Source: Patescibacteria group bacterium (GTDB taxonomy: Bacteria; Patescibacteria; Paceibacteria; Paceibacterales; UBA10102). Taken from it: a stretch of DNA of 64,000 nt. The stretch is taken from NCBI GenBank assembly GCA_024239055.1, contig JANBVJ010000002.1, positions 62,001 to 126,000 of the forward strand, given 5' to 3'. The translations under genes were made by a program, and so were the position numbers. Positions 8,532 to 15,225 of this stretch are shown one piece after another. Position 1 is the stretch's first letter. Each line of letters begins with the position of its first letter. The notes below the pieces were generated by a model, which did no database searches, was not told the origin of the DNA, and was given only the letters and a program-made list of their open reading frames with translations.

Positions 8532-8587
8532 AATCTAAAATGTGAATGCGTTGTTTTTAATGATTTTTTGTATTTTCATACAAACAC

Positions 8588-8896
8588 CTATGCTAGTCTC
8601 CTAATGTCATGCCAATGAGGATGCATCCAAACATGTCTACCATGAATTCCTCTCTGTAGGAATGCATTGCCAATGATTATGATGAGGAATCCTAGAAATA
8701 TTCTCAAAACCATGTGCCACCAGATGTGAGATGCAGGAACAAATGTTGTATCAACTAACATGCTTTCTAACTGGAATGTAACTACAATAAGATCTTCTGC
8801 TCTGAAAAACCCGAATATTCCTGTAAATACTGAAAACCAACCAACAATTAGTAATAGAAATCCTACAAAAGCAAATGGATAGTTATCGACTTTCAT
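8588..8896 (-). CDS. Small membrane protein with His-rich tail
   Basis: The protein has 102 residues, with two clear transmembrane helices (about 9-29 and 58-80) separated by a loop. It ends in a His/Trp-rich tail (HGRHVWMHPHWHDIRR) that could bind metal or sit at the membrane surface. Its ATG overlaps the stop of the upstream gene by four bases (ATGA). No family is recognised. Confidence 0.65.
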   Translation of the reverse strand: MKVDNYPFAFVGFLLLIVGWFSVFTGIFGFFRAEDLIVVTFQLESMLVDTTFVPASHIWWHMVLRIFLGFLIIIIGNAFLQRGIHGRHVWMHPHWHDIRRLA

Positions 8897-9102
8897 TTTC
8901 TTTTCCTCTTCAATAATATAATAGCACCAACTATTATTCCTGATGCGAATAATGCTTCACCTAACAGTGTAATTCTATCTACCATTTGAATATCAATAGG
9001 TGGGTATAATGTTCCAATGACAAAAAATACTATTCCTGCTCCAAACAAAGTCCAAATCATTAATGATGGCTTTTTCTTGTAAATTTTAACTAAGTCAGTC
9101 AT
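8893..9102 (-). CDS. Small two-helix membrane protein
   Basis: With the start at MTDLVKIYKKK the protein has 69 residues. That ATG lies two bases past the stop of the upstream Kazal-domain gene, whereas a longer form from 9159 would overlap it by 56 bases. It has two transmembrane helices (about 14-33 and 42-62) and a KRKRK tail. It sits in a run of small membrane genes that are all coupled by overlaps. Confidence 0.65.
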   Translation of the reverse strand: MTDLVKIYKKKPSLMIWTLFGAGIVFFVIGTLYPPIDIQMVDRITLLGEALFASGIIVGAIILLKRKRK

Positions 9103-9103
9103 G

Positions 9104-9457
9104 TCATTGACACTGTGGGAATGTTGGATAGATCGTACAGAAGCCTGATGTTGGTTCACTGACTAACATTTCACCAGTATTAGATCCAGCAACACATTCA
9201 CCTTCATGTGCAATTTCAACTCCTTCTGCTTCTGCAAAGCAAGAGTTTGAAAATGTTTCACCATTAACTCCACAGACCGGAGCAAATATCAATATGCAAG
9301 CAATTGGTTCTGGTTCTGGTTCTTGAGATGCTAATAAAATACTAACTAACGATCCATCTTCTGATACTGGAACAAAAACTGCTACTGCTATTAAAGCAAC
9401 AATCACTATTGAAATTGCAACTCTATTTCCAATTCCTTTTTTCTTTTTTTCTGCCAT
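9104..9457 (-). CDS. Membrane-anchored Kazal-like protease-inhibitor protein
   Basis: The ATG at 9457 overlaps the upstream TAA (TAATG) and gives 117 residues. A basic head (MAEKKKKG) precedes a transmembrane helix at about 13-32. An acidic-proline linker (EPEPEP) leads into C54...APVC62GVNGETFSNSC73...GEC88. This is the four-cysteine core of Kazal-type serine-protease inhibitors, with the family hallmark PVCGxxGxTxxNxC. The domain would be displayed outside the cell or particle. It might block extracellular proteases or act as a binding module; which one cannot be told from sequence. Confidence 0.7.
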   Translation of the reverse strand: MAEKKKKGIGNRVAISIVIVALIAVAVFVPVSEDGSLVSILLASQEPEPEPIACILIFAPVCGVNGETFSNSCFAEAEGVEIAHEGECVAGSNTGEMLVSEPTSGFCTIYPTFPQCQ

Positions 9458-9747
9458 TATGCACTCGCATTCCAAAACATCAAAGTCTCTTTACATGCTA
9501 AACATTTTTTATTGGTATATCTATAGAAAATAACTCCACCATATCCACCAACAAAAATCACTGCAAAAAGTAACAACCAAGTAATAGGTTCCTGAATAAA
9601 TGGAAATTGAAATGTTGGAAAACTATTCTGAACAAGTGCTAAATATCCAAAGTAAATCAAACCTGCAAAAGCACCTGCTGTAATGAAACTTGTCTTTTCA
9701 CAATGTCGCTTATCCAGAAACCCAAGACCACCAATTCCTTTCACCAT
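9457..9747 (-). CDS. Two-helix membrane protein with cytoplasmic CxxC
   Basis: This 96-residue protein starts MVKGIGGLGFLDK, has transmembrane helices at about 22-42 and 54-76, and ends with a CLAC motif. The leader ATTTTAGAGT before ATG and the MVKG start resemble the FHPI-tag genes, although the FHPI part is missing. It is coupled to the downstream Kazal-domain gene by TAATG. Function is unknown. Confidence 0.65.
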   Translation of the reverse strand: MVKGIGGLGFLDKRHCEKTSFITAGAFAGLIYFGYLALVQNSFPTFQFPFIQEPITWLLLFAVIFVGGYGGVIFYRYTNKKCLACKETLMFWNASA

Positions 9748-9756
9748 ACTCTAAAA

Positions 9757-10191
9757 TCACTCCTTTGCTTTCTCATTGTTTTCTTGCTCTCTCATCTTGT
9801 CAATGTCCTCTTGAATGTCAAGTCCCTTATCTTCTGCAACCATTCTGTTTTGTTGTTCACGTAAGTCTATTCCTTTGTTAAGTTCTGATTCATCATGCAA
9901 GTGTGGAGAGTCCTCATCAACAAAAACATTATCTAACTCTGGATTGGATGGATGAAGTGATACTAATCTTCCTTCAATACTTTGTCCCTTTGCCTGTGCC
10001 ATTTTGATTTCTTCTTCTGGAATTATTTCTTCTTTTTCAATTCTTCTTGAACGTAGAACTTTTGTAATTTCAGAAGCAGTGAGTGGTTCATCCTGTCTTT
10101 TGTTTAGCATTTGGGAAACTGACTTCCCACCTTTAGGTCTAATTACGAATGCTTTACCGTTATCCCTTCGCCTTCTCCAACTAAGACCCAT
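9757..10191 (-). CDS. Hypothetical charged soluble protein
   Basis: This 144-residue protein has a basic N-terminus (MGLSWRRRRDNGK) and an acidic, helical, probably partly disordered C-terminal half. It has no cysteine and no membrane segment. It lies between the membrane-protein operon and the gene at 10210-11145, with 18 bases to the latter. A role as an adaptor or minor structural protein is possible, but nothing in the sequence proves it. Confidence 0.7.
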   Translation of the reverse strand: MGLSWRRRRDNGKAFVIRPKGGKSVSQMLNKRQDEPLTASEITKVLRSRRIEKEEIIPEEEIKMAQAKGQSIEGRLVSLHPSNPELDNVFVDEDSPHLHDESELNKGIDLREQQNRMVAEDKGLDIQEDIDKMREQENNEKAKE

Positions 10192-10209
10192 AATAGATCC
10201 TTAATGAAG

Positions 10210-11145
10210 TTAAGACCTCTTGAACTTTGGAATTGCTCTAAGAATCAGTTCCACTACGTTGTCTGCATTAAGATTATTTTCTGCAATAAATTTACTAACA
10301 TGTGTTGAATATTTTTTTTCAACCTCTGGTGATGCACCTTCAATTGATACCTTGCCTACAATTTTTCCTATCTCGTGATCATACTTTGCACATTGTTTTC
10401 TTGCAACTCTTCCCATCTGGTCTGTCTTGTCGTATGCAAGACCTTTTTTCTTTCCTTCGTTAGTGATAATTGAAATTGCATCCTTTGTTGTTGGAGAGTC
10501 ACCAATGTCACCTTGCAATAACAAACCTTCTAAGACTCTTCTCTCTTTGTTTAGTCTAGTTGCTATCATCTTTGCCTCATAACTGGAAGGAATCATATCA
10601 TATCTTTCTAACAATAACAACTTTACATCATCTTCATTCAAATCTCGAACCGTTCCATCTGCAAACAATCTCCAAACATATCCCCTGTTGAATCTGCCAA
10701 CAAATCCTGCATTTTCACCAAGTCCTGAATTGTTGTGTGTTGCATGTGATGGTGCATGTGTTCCTTTCTCGTGGTCTTGGAAGGCTTTTCCCTCTTCTAC
10801 TGTTACTAATCTACCAGAGATTCCTTGTTCTGCTTTTTCCATGTCATCTGCAATTGATTTTAGATCTTTTTTCCAATCATTAAATTCTGAAAGGTTTCCA
10901 TTACAAAATATCATACATGCTGTTTTCTCACCAACTCTAGAAATGGCAAGTTGGAGTTCTTCATGTGAAACTTCTCCATTCATGTACATTTGCATATAAT
11001 GAATTTCTTTAACTGTGGGTTTTCTGGTAACTACAACTCCTGAAAGATTAATTGCTTCATTAAGAGATTCTTCAAAATTTTCTCGATACTTATTTTTGAA
11101 TTCCGACTCGTACCTTTCTAACGTTACTTCTGACATTGGCGACAT
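10210..11145 (-). CDS. Hypothetical protein with FADGTVRDL motif
   Basis: This 311-residue soluble protein is mostly helical. A glycine- and histidine-rich middle (HAPSHATHNNSG) precedes FADGTVRDL near residue 162, which parallels FPDGTVRNL in the zinc-ribbon protein at 155-775. The two may share a small domain. An alternative start lies three codons downstream (MSEVTLERY). It is the first gene of its operon, with an AGGGAGAC inverted repeat about 80-100 bases upstream. No family is recognised. Confidence 0.75.
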   Translation of the reverse strand: MSPMSEVTLERYESEFKNKYRENFEESLNEAINLSGVVVTRKPTVKEIHYMQMYMNGEVSHEELQLAISRVGEKTACMIFCNGNLSEFNDWKKDLKSIADDMEKAEQGISGRLVTVEEGKAFQDHEKGTHAPSHATHNNSGLGENAGFVGRFNRGYVWRLFADGTVRDLNEDDVKLLLLERYDMIPSSYEAKMIATRLNKERRVLEGLLLQGDIGDSPTTKDAISIITNEGKKKGLAYDKTDQMGRVARKQCAKYDHEIGKIVGKVSIEGASPEVEKKYSTHVSKFIAENNLNADNVVELILRAIPKFKRS

Positions 11146-11225
11146 TTGAGTTTGATAGGTTCTAGGTATATCAAAGCAGAGATGTAAACTTTATTTGCTC
11201 TTTGATAAAATATTTAGATCCATTC

Positions 11226-11247
11226 TTAGGGAGACATGTATCCCTAA
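11226..11247. promoter_or_regulatory. AGGGAGAC...TATCCCT inverted repeat
   Basis: AGGGAGACATGTATCCCT is an interrupted inverted repeat in the gap between the zinc-ribbon micro-gene ending at 11255 and the gene starting at 11145. Almost the same sequence, with T for one A, occurs at 21785-21806 upstream of another operon. It is likely an operator, although a terminator for the upstream operon is possible. Confidence 0.55.
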
Positions 11248-11254
11248 CATGGTT

Positions 11255-11365
11255 TCAATTATAGACCTCTGGACAACTACCACAAATCCATTTGAAAGGG
11301 CAATCAGGATTAATTTGTTTTATGGGCTTACCATATCCACACTTCGGACATTGGTTTTTACTCAT
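11255..11365 (-). CDS. Zinc-ribbon micro-protein, 36 residues
   Basis: The ATG overlaps the TGA of the upstream membrane gene (ATGA), and the frame ends with TGA at 11255. It encodes CPKC at residues 6-9 and CGSC at 28-31, plus C22, with aromatic residues typical of a zinc ribbon. It is the last gene of a coupled chain of four. The position and cysteine spacing support a real gene; binding partner and function are unknown. Confidence 0.65.
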   Translation of the reverse strand: MSKNQCPKCGYGKPIKQINPDCPFKWICGSCPEVYN

Positions 11366-11532
11366 TTTTTTATCATTGTTGAAGAGTAGATTATGAAAAT
11401 TCCGAAGAACACTCGAAGCACTCTTCCTGCCTCAAAGAGATTATTCTGGTCTGCAAATATGATGAATGAACCAATTCCCTCGATAATTAAGTAAAGTCCT
11501 ATCGCTATTAGTGCAATCCTTAATGGATTCAC
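11362..11532 (-). CDS. Small two-helix membrane protein, GTG start
   Basis: The GTG start at 11532 overlaps the TGA of the upstream gene (GTGA), giving 56 residues. Two hydrophobic segments (about residues 5-27 and 40-52) flank a short loop with FADQNNLFEAGR, so a membrane hairpin is likely. It is coupled on both sides. It resembles other short hairpin membrane proteins in this window in size and layout only. Confidence 0.6.
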   Translation of the reverse strand: MNPLRIALIAIGLYLIIEGIGSFIIFADQNNLFEAGRVLRVFFGIFIIYSSTMIKK

Positions 11533-12173
11533 TTTTTTCCACTTCTATTAATCATCACAAATACTATTACTGTAATTGAAAAGAGCAAAGTTAGCATTAT
11601 AGTCACGAATACAAAGTTTTCAAAGAACTGGTTAACGAGTAAAATCCAGAATGGAACTTGAATCCAGTCTGTAAATGACAAATTATCTGGTTCTCCCACA
11701 AACAGACTGAACTTTCCTATAGCACCAAGATGGTAATTGAATAGTTCGTCATGTGCCCTAACAAAATAGATCCCATCATCCGGTAGTGTCATTCTTAATT
11801 CTGCTGTAACAAACCAATCTGTATTTGTCAAGTCCTCATGGAACCTTGTTTTTTGTGTTGGAGCAATCACCTTGCTCTCACCAATCAATAGATCAAAGGA
11901 TGGTGTAAAGTCCCTTGAACTTTGGATGTCAGGTACATTTGTCCGAATTATGATCTCCTGTCCTTCCCTACCAGTAAATGAATACCAATGTGATTGTCCT
12001 TCCCTTTCAAAAACTTCTAATGTAAAGTAAGAGTTGTTGAATGGATCTGGAATATGGGTTGCAGTCTGGATCATTGTGTTGTCTGGATAATATGCTAAAA
12101 GTTCTACTGCAAATGCCTGAGTTGTACCGAAAATTAAAACTGTGAAGATTGAAATGAGAAGTAATCTGTTCAA
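11529..12173 (-). CDS. Secreted beta-domain protein with C-terminal membrane anchor
   Basis: This 214-residue protein starts with TTG directly after the TAG of the upstream gene. Residues 1-22 form a classical signal peptide ending AFA. The mature part is a beta-sandwich-like domain with GxEGQSHWYSF and DDGIYFVRAHD motifs, reminiscent of bacterial and archaeal pre-peptidase C-terminal or carbohydrate-binding sandwiches. A transmembrane helix at about 187-208 and a short basic tail follow. It would sit on the cell or particle surface. The family call is tentative. Confidence 0.7.
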   Translation of the reverse strand: MNRLLLISIFTVLIFGTTQAFAVELLAYYPDNTMIQTATHIPDPFNNSYFTLEVFEREGQSHWYSFTGREGQEIIIRTNVPDIQSSRDFTPSFDLLIGESKVIAPTQKTRFHEDLTNTDWFVTAELRMTLPDDGIYFVRAHDELFNYHLGAIGKFSLFVGEPDNLSFTDWIQVPFWILLVNQFFENFVFVTIMLTLLFSITVIVFVMINRSGKK

Positions 12174-12656
12174 CTAACCACCGATCATATTCATTTCTTG
12201 GAACACATCAAAATTCGTTTTTACCAATTTAAAAATATTAATTCTTTGTTGGGTTTCTGAATTAAAATCAATCTCTCTATCATAATTATCCATTTCAAAA
12301 ATTATTATGTTTATGCAGTCATCTAATGTATCAATTGCTGGTGGCAATGCTGATACAGTTGGATTTTCTTGCCCAAACTTTACAAAGTTATTCCCAACTG
12401 TTGTTACACATTCTCCTGTTAAAATCCAAGCAGAATTACTTTGTGTTACTTTTATTATTGTTCCATCTGGATCAGAAGTGTATGTACAAATTAATTTAAT
12501 ATCTCCACCACTTATGAATTCACATCCGTTTTCGTTTCCAAACCGATCAATTACAATATCGGCTTTAGTATATTGGAAAAGAACTATTAATGGAATAATG
12601 AAAATTAATCCTACAATGAACGCTAACTGCCATTTTTTAAACTTACGTTCTACCAT
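12174..12656 (-). CDS. Signal-anchored secreted protein
   Basis: This 160-residue protein has a basic head (MVERKFKKW) and a transmembrane helix at about 10-27. The exterior domain is beta-rich with four cysteines (C42, C52, C78, C113 approximately). The leader carries ATTTTAGAAC just before ATG, and two strong stem-loops lie immediately upstream (12673-12781). It is the first gene of a four-gene coupled operon. No family is recognised. Confidence 0.7.
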   Translation of the reverse strand: MVERKFKKWQLAFIVGLIFIIPLIVLFQYTKADIVIDRFGNENGCEFISGGDIKLICTYTSDPDGTIIKVTQSNSAWILTGECVTTVGNNFVKFGQENPTVSALPPAIDTLDDCINIIIFEMDNYDREIDFNSETQQRINIFKLVKTNFDVFQEMNMIGG

Positions 12657-12672
12657 GTTCTAAAATGGGTTT

Positions 12673-12723
12673 ATCTGACTCTTGCTAATAACTAATTGGG
12701 CATTAGGGCTAACAGAGTCAGAT
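12673..12723. ncRNA. Stem-loop with perfect 10-bp stem
   Basis: ATCTGACTCT at 12673-12682 pairs perfectly with AGAGTCAGAT at 12714-12723 around a 31-base loop. The loop contains CTAATTGGGCA, which recurs at 12896-12906. It lies within 20 bases of the gene starting at 12656, so it could be part of that gene's 5' leader on the minus strand or an independent small RNA. No riboswitch class is recognised. Confidence 0.6.
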
Positions 12724-12733
12724 TAAGGTGTGA

Positions 12734-12781
12734 ATGTTGGTGCAAGAATGAAAACACTCGCATGTGAACAAGCACCAACAT
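12734..12781. ncRNA. Second stem-loop with perfect 10-bp stem
   Basis: ATGTTGGTGC at 12734-12743 pairs perfectly with GCACCAACAT at 12772-12781 around a 28-base loop. It is separated from the previous stem-loop by 10 bases and has the same stem length and similar loop size. The two therefore look like a pair of related structures, perhaps in the leader of the leftward operon starting at 12656. Confidence 0.6.
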
Positions 12782-13042
12782 CCAGAGTACCCATCAATAT
12801 AAAATAGACAGATTGGCATCAAGCGAAATGAGATCGCATATTTACAATTGGACATTGAAATATACAAAAATTTCGTGTGGAGATTTCATCTTTTGCTAAT
12901 TGGGCAATTTGGAGCATATCTATTATGCCATCAAATGCTACAAAAGAATCCCTTACCTCCATTCTAGCCAACCCGATCTAGACTAGATAATCTAGGTTTT
13001 AAAATCTTTTTTCGAGGCAATTCATACTTTTTGATTCAGTGG
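12782..13042. other. Non-coding stretch with palindromic site
   Basis: I see no gene here. It includes a second copy of CTAATTGGGCA (12896-12906), a palindromic CTAGACTAGATAATCTAG cluster around 12978-12995 that could be an operator, and an AT-rich TTTTAAAATC block after it. The region lies between the leader structures of the leftward operon and the regulatory region of the rightward gene at 13128. Confidence 0.4.
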
Positions 13043-13065
13043 TAACACGTACATCTCTGATTCAA
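13043..13065. promoter_or_regulatory. ACACGTACA motif, copy 1
   Basis: TAACACGTACATCTCTGATT is the most diverged of five copies of a GTGACACGTACAC motif in the window (others at 17755, 23385, 23889 and 60130). It lies about 65-85 bp upstream of the rightward gene at 13128. It is probably a transcription-factor site. Confidence 0.55.
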
Positions 13066-13066
13066 T

Positions 13067-13089
13067 ACTGTACGGTCATACTGTACGGT
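13067..13089. repeat. Two ACTGTACGGT direct repeats, 13-bp period
   Basis: ACTGTACGGT occurs at 13067-13076 and 13080-13089, just ahead of an AT-rich TTTTAATATC block that could be a TATA box for the gene at 13128. Related CTGTACAGTTTT and AGTACAGTTTT sequences end the two iteron units at 17783-17937. The spacing places both copies on nearly the same helix face. It is likely an operator. Confidence 0.5.
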
Positions 13090-13127
13090 TTAGAGTGTTT
13101 TAATATCTTTCATGCTAAGTCTACATC

Positions 13128-13313
13128 TTGCAAGCAATCATTGTGTTTAATGGGAAAAATCGGTTTTGTATTCCAATTCCTAATGTGAAAATTGAAGATG
13201 TTGATGTAAAAATTATCAAAGATATAATGAATTGGGATGGTGGAACTGATAAAGAAAAACTTTCTGTTGTTTATTCATTTCTTAGATACTTGAAACGAAA
13301 ACAATCTAAATGA
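13128..13313 (+). CDS. Small rightward protein, 61 residues
   Basis: This plus-strand frame starts with TTG (an in-frame stop lies just before it) and ends with TGA. The predicted protein has two beta strands (AIIVFNGKNRFCIP), an acidic stretch and a helical, Lys-rich C-terminus (YLKRKQSK). A plausible TATA box (TTTTAATATC) sits about 25 bases upstream, and operator-like repeats lie before that. It could be a small regulator; no family is recognised. It is one of only two genes on this strand. Confidence 0.5.
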   Translation: MQAIIVFNGKNRFCIPIPNVKIEDVDVKIIKDIMNWDGGTDKEKLSVVYSFLRYLKRKQSK

Positions 13314-13620
13314 AAAATTCTGGTTAGTACCGACACATCAGTACCAACACAGATACCCAACAAGTGGTCGAGTTGAAGCACATACTTCAATCTAAAATGG
13401 TTTGTTTTGTAATTAAAATTTTGGATCTGCCCGAATCTGAATTAGGGGAAGGAGTATGCTTGCTGAATCCTGACAGATCCATACATCAATTATCCTGATC
13501 TCTGTATTTATGATTATTCTGTCAACTTCTATGGTCTTAATGGTTTACCTTTTGCTCTCTCTTCACGCTTCGACACACACACACACATAGCCACCACCTC
13601 TCTATTTAAGCAACTTATGG
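13314..13620. other. Non-coding region with small stem-loops
   Basis: No gene is seen. The stretch contains a GTAC...GTAC hairpin (13324-13346), TTGAAG/CTTCAA (13373-13390) followed at once by TCTAAAAT, and GGATCTG (13423-13429) pairing with CAGATCC (13474-13480). A short CA microsatellite lies at 13571-13587. TATTTAAG at about 13602 could be a TATA box for a plus-strand RNA starting near the hairpin at 13621. Confidence 0.45.
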
Positions 13621-13678
13621 GTTGGGTTTTGGGACATGGCTACATCAAAACTATGTCCGACCCAACTCAATCTAAAAT
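13621..13678. ncRNA. Structured unit I with TCTAAAAT boundary
   Basis: GTTGGGT (13621-13627) pairs with ACCCAAC (13660-13666). An inner stem GGACATGG/CTATGTCC contains one G-U wobble, so the pairing is better in RNA than DNA. TCTAAAAT follows at 13671-13678. It is the first of three similar units. It is likely a structured non-coding RNA or an RNA element; which strand is transcribed is unclear. Confidence 0.55.
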
Positions 13679-13691
13679 AACAAAGACATGG

Positions 13692-13773
13692 GTTGGGATC
13701 TGGACATGAAAATGTCAAGATAAACATGCCCAAAGAATGATGCAAGTATTTTGATCCCAACTCATTCTAAAAT
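13692..13773. ncRNA. Structured unit II with TCTAAAAT boundary
   Basis: GTTGGGATC (13692-13700) pairs perfectly with GATCCCAAC (13753-13761), with an inner GACAT/ATGTC hairpin. TCTAAAAT follows at 13766-13773, exactly 95 bp after the one ending unit I. The unit begins with AACAAAGACATGGG, matching the start of unit III (AAGAAAGGCATGAG). This tandem organisation implies duplication. Confidence 0.6.
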
Positions 13774-13779
13774 AAGAAA

Positions 13780-13835
13780 GGCATGAGATCGGGGAGTAAC
13801 CAGTGGCGAAACCAATTACTGTTTGATCCCATGCC
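13780..13835. ncRNA. Structured unit III
   Basis: GGCATGAGATC (13780-13790) pairs with GATCCCATGCC (13825-13835) with one mismatch. Between them CAGT/ACTG can form a small inner hairpin. It follows unit II directly and starts with the same AAGAAAG(G)CATG pattern. No TCTAAAAT follows this unit. Confidence 0.6.
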
Positions 13836-13848
13836 CGAATGTACCAAG

Positions 13849-13910
13849 CCTAACGACATTGCAGGAAGTTAGGATTGACATAATAAAATGGGTCTAGCAT
13901 CTTATATGCT
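13849..13910. other. Two further small stem-loops
   Basis: CCTAAC (13849-13854) pairs with GTTAGG (13868-13873), and AGCAT (13896-13900) pairs with ATGCT (13906-13910), the latter followed by an A-run. These end the structured region before the convergent-side gene at 13936. The last one, read leftward or rightward, could act as a terminator. Confidence 0.35.
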
Positions 13911-13935
13911 TTCAAAAAAAGTTGCTATGTGTGTG

Positions 13936-14184
13936 TTAACATTTTTTTTGATTTAAGGTAAACTTTTCGTAGGTCAACCTTTTGTTTGGAGTAAACCTGT
14001 ATTTGCAAAGTTTACAATAGCCTTTTGATCTCACAAAGCCCTTCTTACTGCATCTAGGACATATTGAATACTTTGTTTTGTCCTGTGTTGGTATCTTTGC
14101 TTTTTTTTGAATTATTCTATTGTCTTTCTTGCCTGTAGTTCTAATTGTGTCTAAAATGTAGTCTCTTTTTCTAAAAATACTCAT
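13936..14184 (-). CDS. Small basic zinc-ribbon protein
   Basis: This 82-residue, strongly basic protein has CPRC at about residues 42-45 and CKLC at about 57-60, which form a zinc ribbon. The N-terminal half (RKRDYILDTIR) and the tail are Lys/Arg rich, so nucleic-acid binding is plausible. Its ATG overlaps the stop of the acidic protein gene by four bases. It is the last gene of the operon that contains the HNH and methyltransferase genes. Confidence 0.7.
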   Translation of the reverse strand: MSIFRKRDYILDTIRTTGKKDNRIIQKKAKIPTQDKTKYSICPRCSKKGFVRSKGYCKLCKYRFTPNKRLTYEKFTLNQKKC

Positions 14185-14426
14185 GATAGATTAAACCATG
14201 ACCTTTTACCTCTTTCTTTGGCTTTAGGATCTGGTTTGAGAACTGAACTACCCTCTCCAATAACCTGTTCTCCTTCTGATGAATCATTACATACTGGATC
14301 ATCTTTTACTAGAGTTACTTTTTCTGGATCATTTTCAGGCGTAACTTTTTCCTCATCATTTACTACTGTTTGTGAGTCTGGATCGTTATCTTCTGTAATT
14401 ACTTCTTCCTCTTCTTTATTCTCCAT
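14181..14426 (-). CDS. Small highly acidic protein
   Basis: This 81-residue protein is almost entirely Glu, Asp, Val, Thr and Pro, with a basic end (KAKERGKRSWFNLS). It is likely disordered. Its start lies inside the 3' end of the HNH gene (28-base overlap), and its end overlaps the zinc-ribbon gene. The combination with basic neighbours recalls acidic DNA-mimic or nuclease-inhibitor proteins, but this is only a possibility. Confidence 0.6.
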   Translation of the reverse strand: MENKEEEEVITEDNDPDSQTVVNDEEKVTPENDPEKVTLVKDDPVCNDSSEGEQVIGEGSSVLKPDPKAKERGKRSWFNLS

Positions 14427-14998
14427 TTTCCACCTTGCTCCTTGTATTTTTCAAAGTCTGCTAATGATGCACATTCCAGATCTAAAGCCCTGCTTGCTGT
14501 AATACTTGATCCATGTCCAACTACTTCCTTAACTTTGTAAGCAACATCATTTGCTGTATCTCTGAAATTTAATGAATCTTCAACTGCTGGTTTACCTCCT
14601 ACTCCAATCAATTTGTCAGTTAGAATTTCCTTTACAAATTTTAGATACAATTCATTTGTATCAATCTCTACGTTTGTCTCCTTATCTTCATCATTGTGTG
14701 CTGTTACTTCTTCGGCATATTGATGATATTTTTCATTATCAACAAGTTTTTGTTTTGATAGTAATTGCCAATCATAATTTTTCTCACAAAGTCTATTACA
14801 CTCTTCATGGGCAAAAACTAGGTTTTCTGGTCTGTTATCTTCTGTATTTTTATTGAGATGGTGATATGTTCTGTTCCACTTTAGAACTTCCTCTACAAAC
14901 ATCATTGAGCAAAAAAAGCAAATGTCTCCATCTCTTTTTTTAATGATTTTGAAGTAAATCCTCTTTAATTTTTGAGTTAATTTCTTAGGAATTGCAAT
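14399..14998 (-). CDS. HNH endonuclease-like protein, non-AUG start
   Basis: The frame is open from about 15010. The first ATG is at 14905, but translation upstream of it continues a typical HNH domain: IPKKLTQKLK, then CFFC (C27, C30 counted from an ATT at 14998), the His pair HH at 46-47, N59 and HEEC at 64-67. Cutting at 14905 would remove the CxxC zinc pair, so a non-AUG start (ATT at 14998 or 14992) is preferred. The C-terminal 120 residues are acidic and then basic. HNH enzymes cut DNA by a beta-beta-alpha metal site. It could act in packaging, homing or defence. Confidence 0.65.
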   Translation of the reverse strand: MAIPKKLTQKLKRIYFKIIKKRDGDICFFCSMMFVEEVLKWNRTYHHLNKNTEDNRPENLVFAHEECNRLCEKNYDWQLLSKQKLVDNEKYHQYAEEVTAHNDEDKETNVEIDTNELYLKFVKEILTDKLIGVGGKPAVEDSLNFRDTANDVAYKVKEVVGHGSSITASRALDLECASLADFEKYKEQGGKWRIKKRKK

Positions 14999-15155
14999 AC
15001 CACCTGTTTGTTAAATCTACAATACATTCATCAGGAACCATTTTCAAAAATTCTTCCATGTTATCCCTACCTCTTTCAATTCTTTCTATTTCCCCTTTAG
15101 TATCAAATCTAATTGATGAAGGGATAATTAAGGATTGATTTGATCGCTTATGCAC
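14985..15155 (-). CDS. Small protein between methyltransferase and HNH genes
   Basis: The GTG at 15155 gives 56 residues (HKRSNQSLIIPSS...). The frame is open further upstream, but that part overlaps the methyltransferase and a stem-loop, so the short form is preferred. It is a charged helical protein ending RWYCNS. Its 3' end overlaps the HNH start region. Coding status is moderately supported by spacing only. Confidence 0.45.
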   Translation of the reverse strand: MHKRSNQSLIIPSSIRFDTKGEIERIERGRDNMEEFLKMVPDECIVDLTNRWYCNS

Positions 15156-15198
15156 TTTGAATATTCTAAACTTTATGAAAAAAACTGTATAATTGATC

Positions 15199-15217
15199 GG
15201 GAGTGCTATCTGCTCCC
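15199..15217. terminator. Stem-loop after the methyltransferase gene
   Basis: GGGAG (15199-15203) and CTCCC (15213-15217) form a stem-loop just past the stop of the leftward methyltransferase gene. On the minus strand a T-run follows about 25 bases later. It could terminate or attenuate transcription ahead of the 14985-15155 gene. Confidence 0.4.
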
Positions 15218-15225
15218 AATAGATT

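Noticed and set aside
11195..11389. A 64-residue plus-strand frame
   Set aside because: It is antisense to two coupled minus-strand micro-genes that have clear cysteine and membrane patterns.
12659..12666. ATTTTAGA as a TATA box
   Set aside because: It lies only a few bases from the start codons, whereas an archaeal TATA box is expected about 25-30 bases before the transcript start.
13571..13587. CA dinucleotide run
   Set aside because: It is a short microsatellite of about eight units, and no function can be assigned.
13621..13666. GTTGGGT and ACCCAAC resembling integron attC core boxes
   Set aside because: The boxes are in the opposite order to attC (GTTRRRY first), the second unit breaks the consensus and there is no integrase, so a plain hairpin is the better reading.
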